A stretch of 5,065 nucleotides of DNA. It comes from an uncultured Clostridia bacterium. GTDB lineage: Bacteria; Bacillota; Clostridia; Christensenellales; Borkfalkiaceae. The stretch covers positions 1 through 5,065 of the forward strand of contig CAMORY010000024.1 in NCBI GenBank assembly GCA_946624395.1, in the 5' to 3' direction. Positions 4,587 through 5,065 of this stretch are shown here, piece by piece. A program made the position numbers and the translations under genes. Below the pieces are notes generated by a model, which worked only from the letters and a program-made list of their open reading frames with translations, was not told the DNA's origin and did not search any database. Numbering within the stretch: position 1 is the first letter of the stretch; the number at the start of each line of letters is the position of its first letter.

Positions 4587-5065
4587 CGCTTATATTTTCC
4601 GAGAATTTGCGAAATTTTATAAGCGGCGTTTTCTATCGGGTGCGCGTTAAACGCGTCGGCAAATTTTTGTCTGTCAGAATAAAGCGCGCGGACATTATCC
4701 GAAAAGGTTTCGCTCGTCAGGTTTTCCTGATACAATATCCGCGCAAGCCCTAAATTTTTAAAGTATTCGGCGTTAAGTATCTGGTCTCCGCGTGAAACGG
4801 TTTTAGGCAAAGGAATAAGCAGCATAGGCAGTTTTAGACTTGCCATTTCAAACACGGTGTTTGCGCCCGCGCGGGAAACGCAAACCGCAGCGCAGGCAAA
4901 CGCCCGTTCCATTTTATCGGTAAACTCTATTTCAACGTAGCCCGTCTTTTTGATACCGCTTAAATTGCCTTTGCCAGAGACGTGCAGAATATCGAAGTCG
5001 GGTAAAAGGTGGTTAAGCGCGTTTCGGGTGGCGGTATTGATTGCGACAGATCCTAAAGTTGCCCC
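4583..5065 (-). CDS. murG: MurG, lipid II-forming N-acetylglucosaminyltransferase, C-terminal part (5' end outside window)
   Basis: MurG is a GT-B glycosyltransferase at the inner face of the membrane. It transfers GlcNAc from UDP-GlcNAc to undecaprenyl-PP-MurNAc-pentapeptide, making lipid II for peptidoglycan. The frame is open to the right edge, so the ATG at 4912 is internal; 160 residues are visible out of about 355-365, covering essentially the C-terminal nucleotide-binding domain. Fragment numbering: a glycine loop 'GATLGS' (1-6) corresponding to the family's GGSLGA; 'HVSGKGN' (28-34); 'VSRAGANTVFEMA' (63-75), whose Glu73 matches the UDP-GlcNAc-contacting glutamate; 'LIPLP' (83-87); and 'SRGDQILNA' (91-99), the Clostridial form of the Gln-containing motif. 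The loop is slightly unusual (Ala and Thr for Gly and Ser). It is the last gene on this strand here, ending in the TTAA shared with the small gene. Confidence 0.95.
   Translation of the reverse strand, partial: GATLGSVAINTATRNALNHLLPDFDILHVSGKGNLSGIKKTGYVEIEFTDKMERAFACAAVCVSRAGANTVFEMASLKLPMLLIPLPKTVSRGDQILNAEYFKNLGLARILYQENLTSETFSDNVRALYSDRQKFADAFNAHPIENAAYKISQILGKYKR
4587..4633 (+). terminator. Weak candidate terminator for the 67-residue gene, inside the murG 3' end
   Basis: Immediately after the stop codon, CGCTTATA (4587-4594) and TATAAGCG (4618-4625) form a perfect 8-base inverted repeat with a 23-base gap, followed by GCGTTTTCT. The stem has only three G-C pairs and a long loop, and the T-run is short, so this is a weak call. 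The repeat partly reflects two similar codon runs encoding Tyr-Lys near the MurG C-terminus. Confidence 0.25.

Noticed and set aside
1..5065. Mobile element, CRISPR array, tRNA or toxin-antitoxin pair
   Set aside because: No direct repeats with regular spacers, no terminal inverted repeats with a transposase, no tRNA-like fold, and no second small gene beside the 67-residue one. A toxin-antitoxin reading of regulator plus small protein has no motif support.

Overview
The window looks like a stretch of chromosome from a Gram-positive-type bacterium, most likely an uncultured member of the Clostridia (Bacillota). The reasons are the dnaX-ybaB-recR gene order, a glycine-rich YbaB N-terminus, a MurG with the 'SRGDQILNA' motif style of Clostridia, purine-rich AGGAG-type ribosome binding sites and a base composition near 48% GC by eye. 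This placement is inference from protein style, not from a marker search. I saw no insertion sequence, CRISPR array, tRNA, rRNA or prophage gene.

Region 1 (1-3302, + strand) is a four-gene co-directional run: the 3' part of dnaX (clamp-loader tau/gamma subunit), ybaB/ebfC (nucleoid-associated protein), recR (recombination mediator) and a gpsA-like NAD(P)-dependent glycerol-3-phosphate dehydrogenase. Gaps are 62, 15 and 35 bases with no terminator between the genes, so they are probably co-transcribed. The first three form a widespread replication/repair cluster; gpsA feeds phospholipid synthesis and is a local addition.

Region 2 (3303-4244, - strand) is a WYL-domain transcriptional regulator convergent with gpsA. 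The junction is compact. The + strand terminator that ends the gpsA operon lies inside the last codons of the regulator gene, and a convincing - strand terminator for the regulator lies inside the last codons of gpsA. The regulator has its own strong promoter (TTGACA, 18-base spacer, TACAAT) at 4268-4297, which also fixes its start codon at 4244 rather than the longer open frame.

Region 3 (4245-4382) is a 138-base divergent control region. It carries the regulator promoter, two palindromes (TTACA-N3-TGTAA over the -10 box and ATGACA-N6-TGTCAT further upstream), and an AT-rich probable promoter for a divergent small gene. Region 4 (4383-4586, + strand) is that gene: a basic 67-residue protein with a very good ribosome binding site and no family I recognise. 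Regulator, palindromes and small gene form the only part of the window that could be an uncharacterised regulatory module.

Region 5 (4583-5065, - strand) is the 3' part of murG (lipid II synthesis), running off the right edge and sharing the bases TTAA with the end of the small gene. The tetranucleotides GATC (one copy) and GGCC (two copies) are strikingly rare across the whole window, which hints at past or present restriction pressure.
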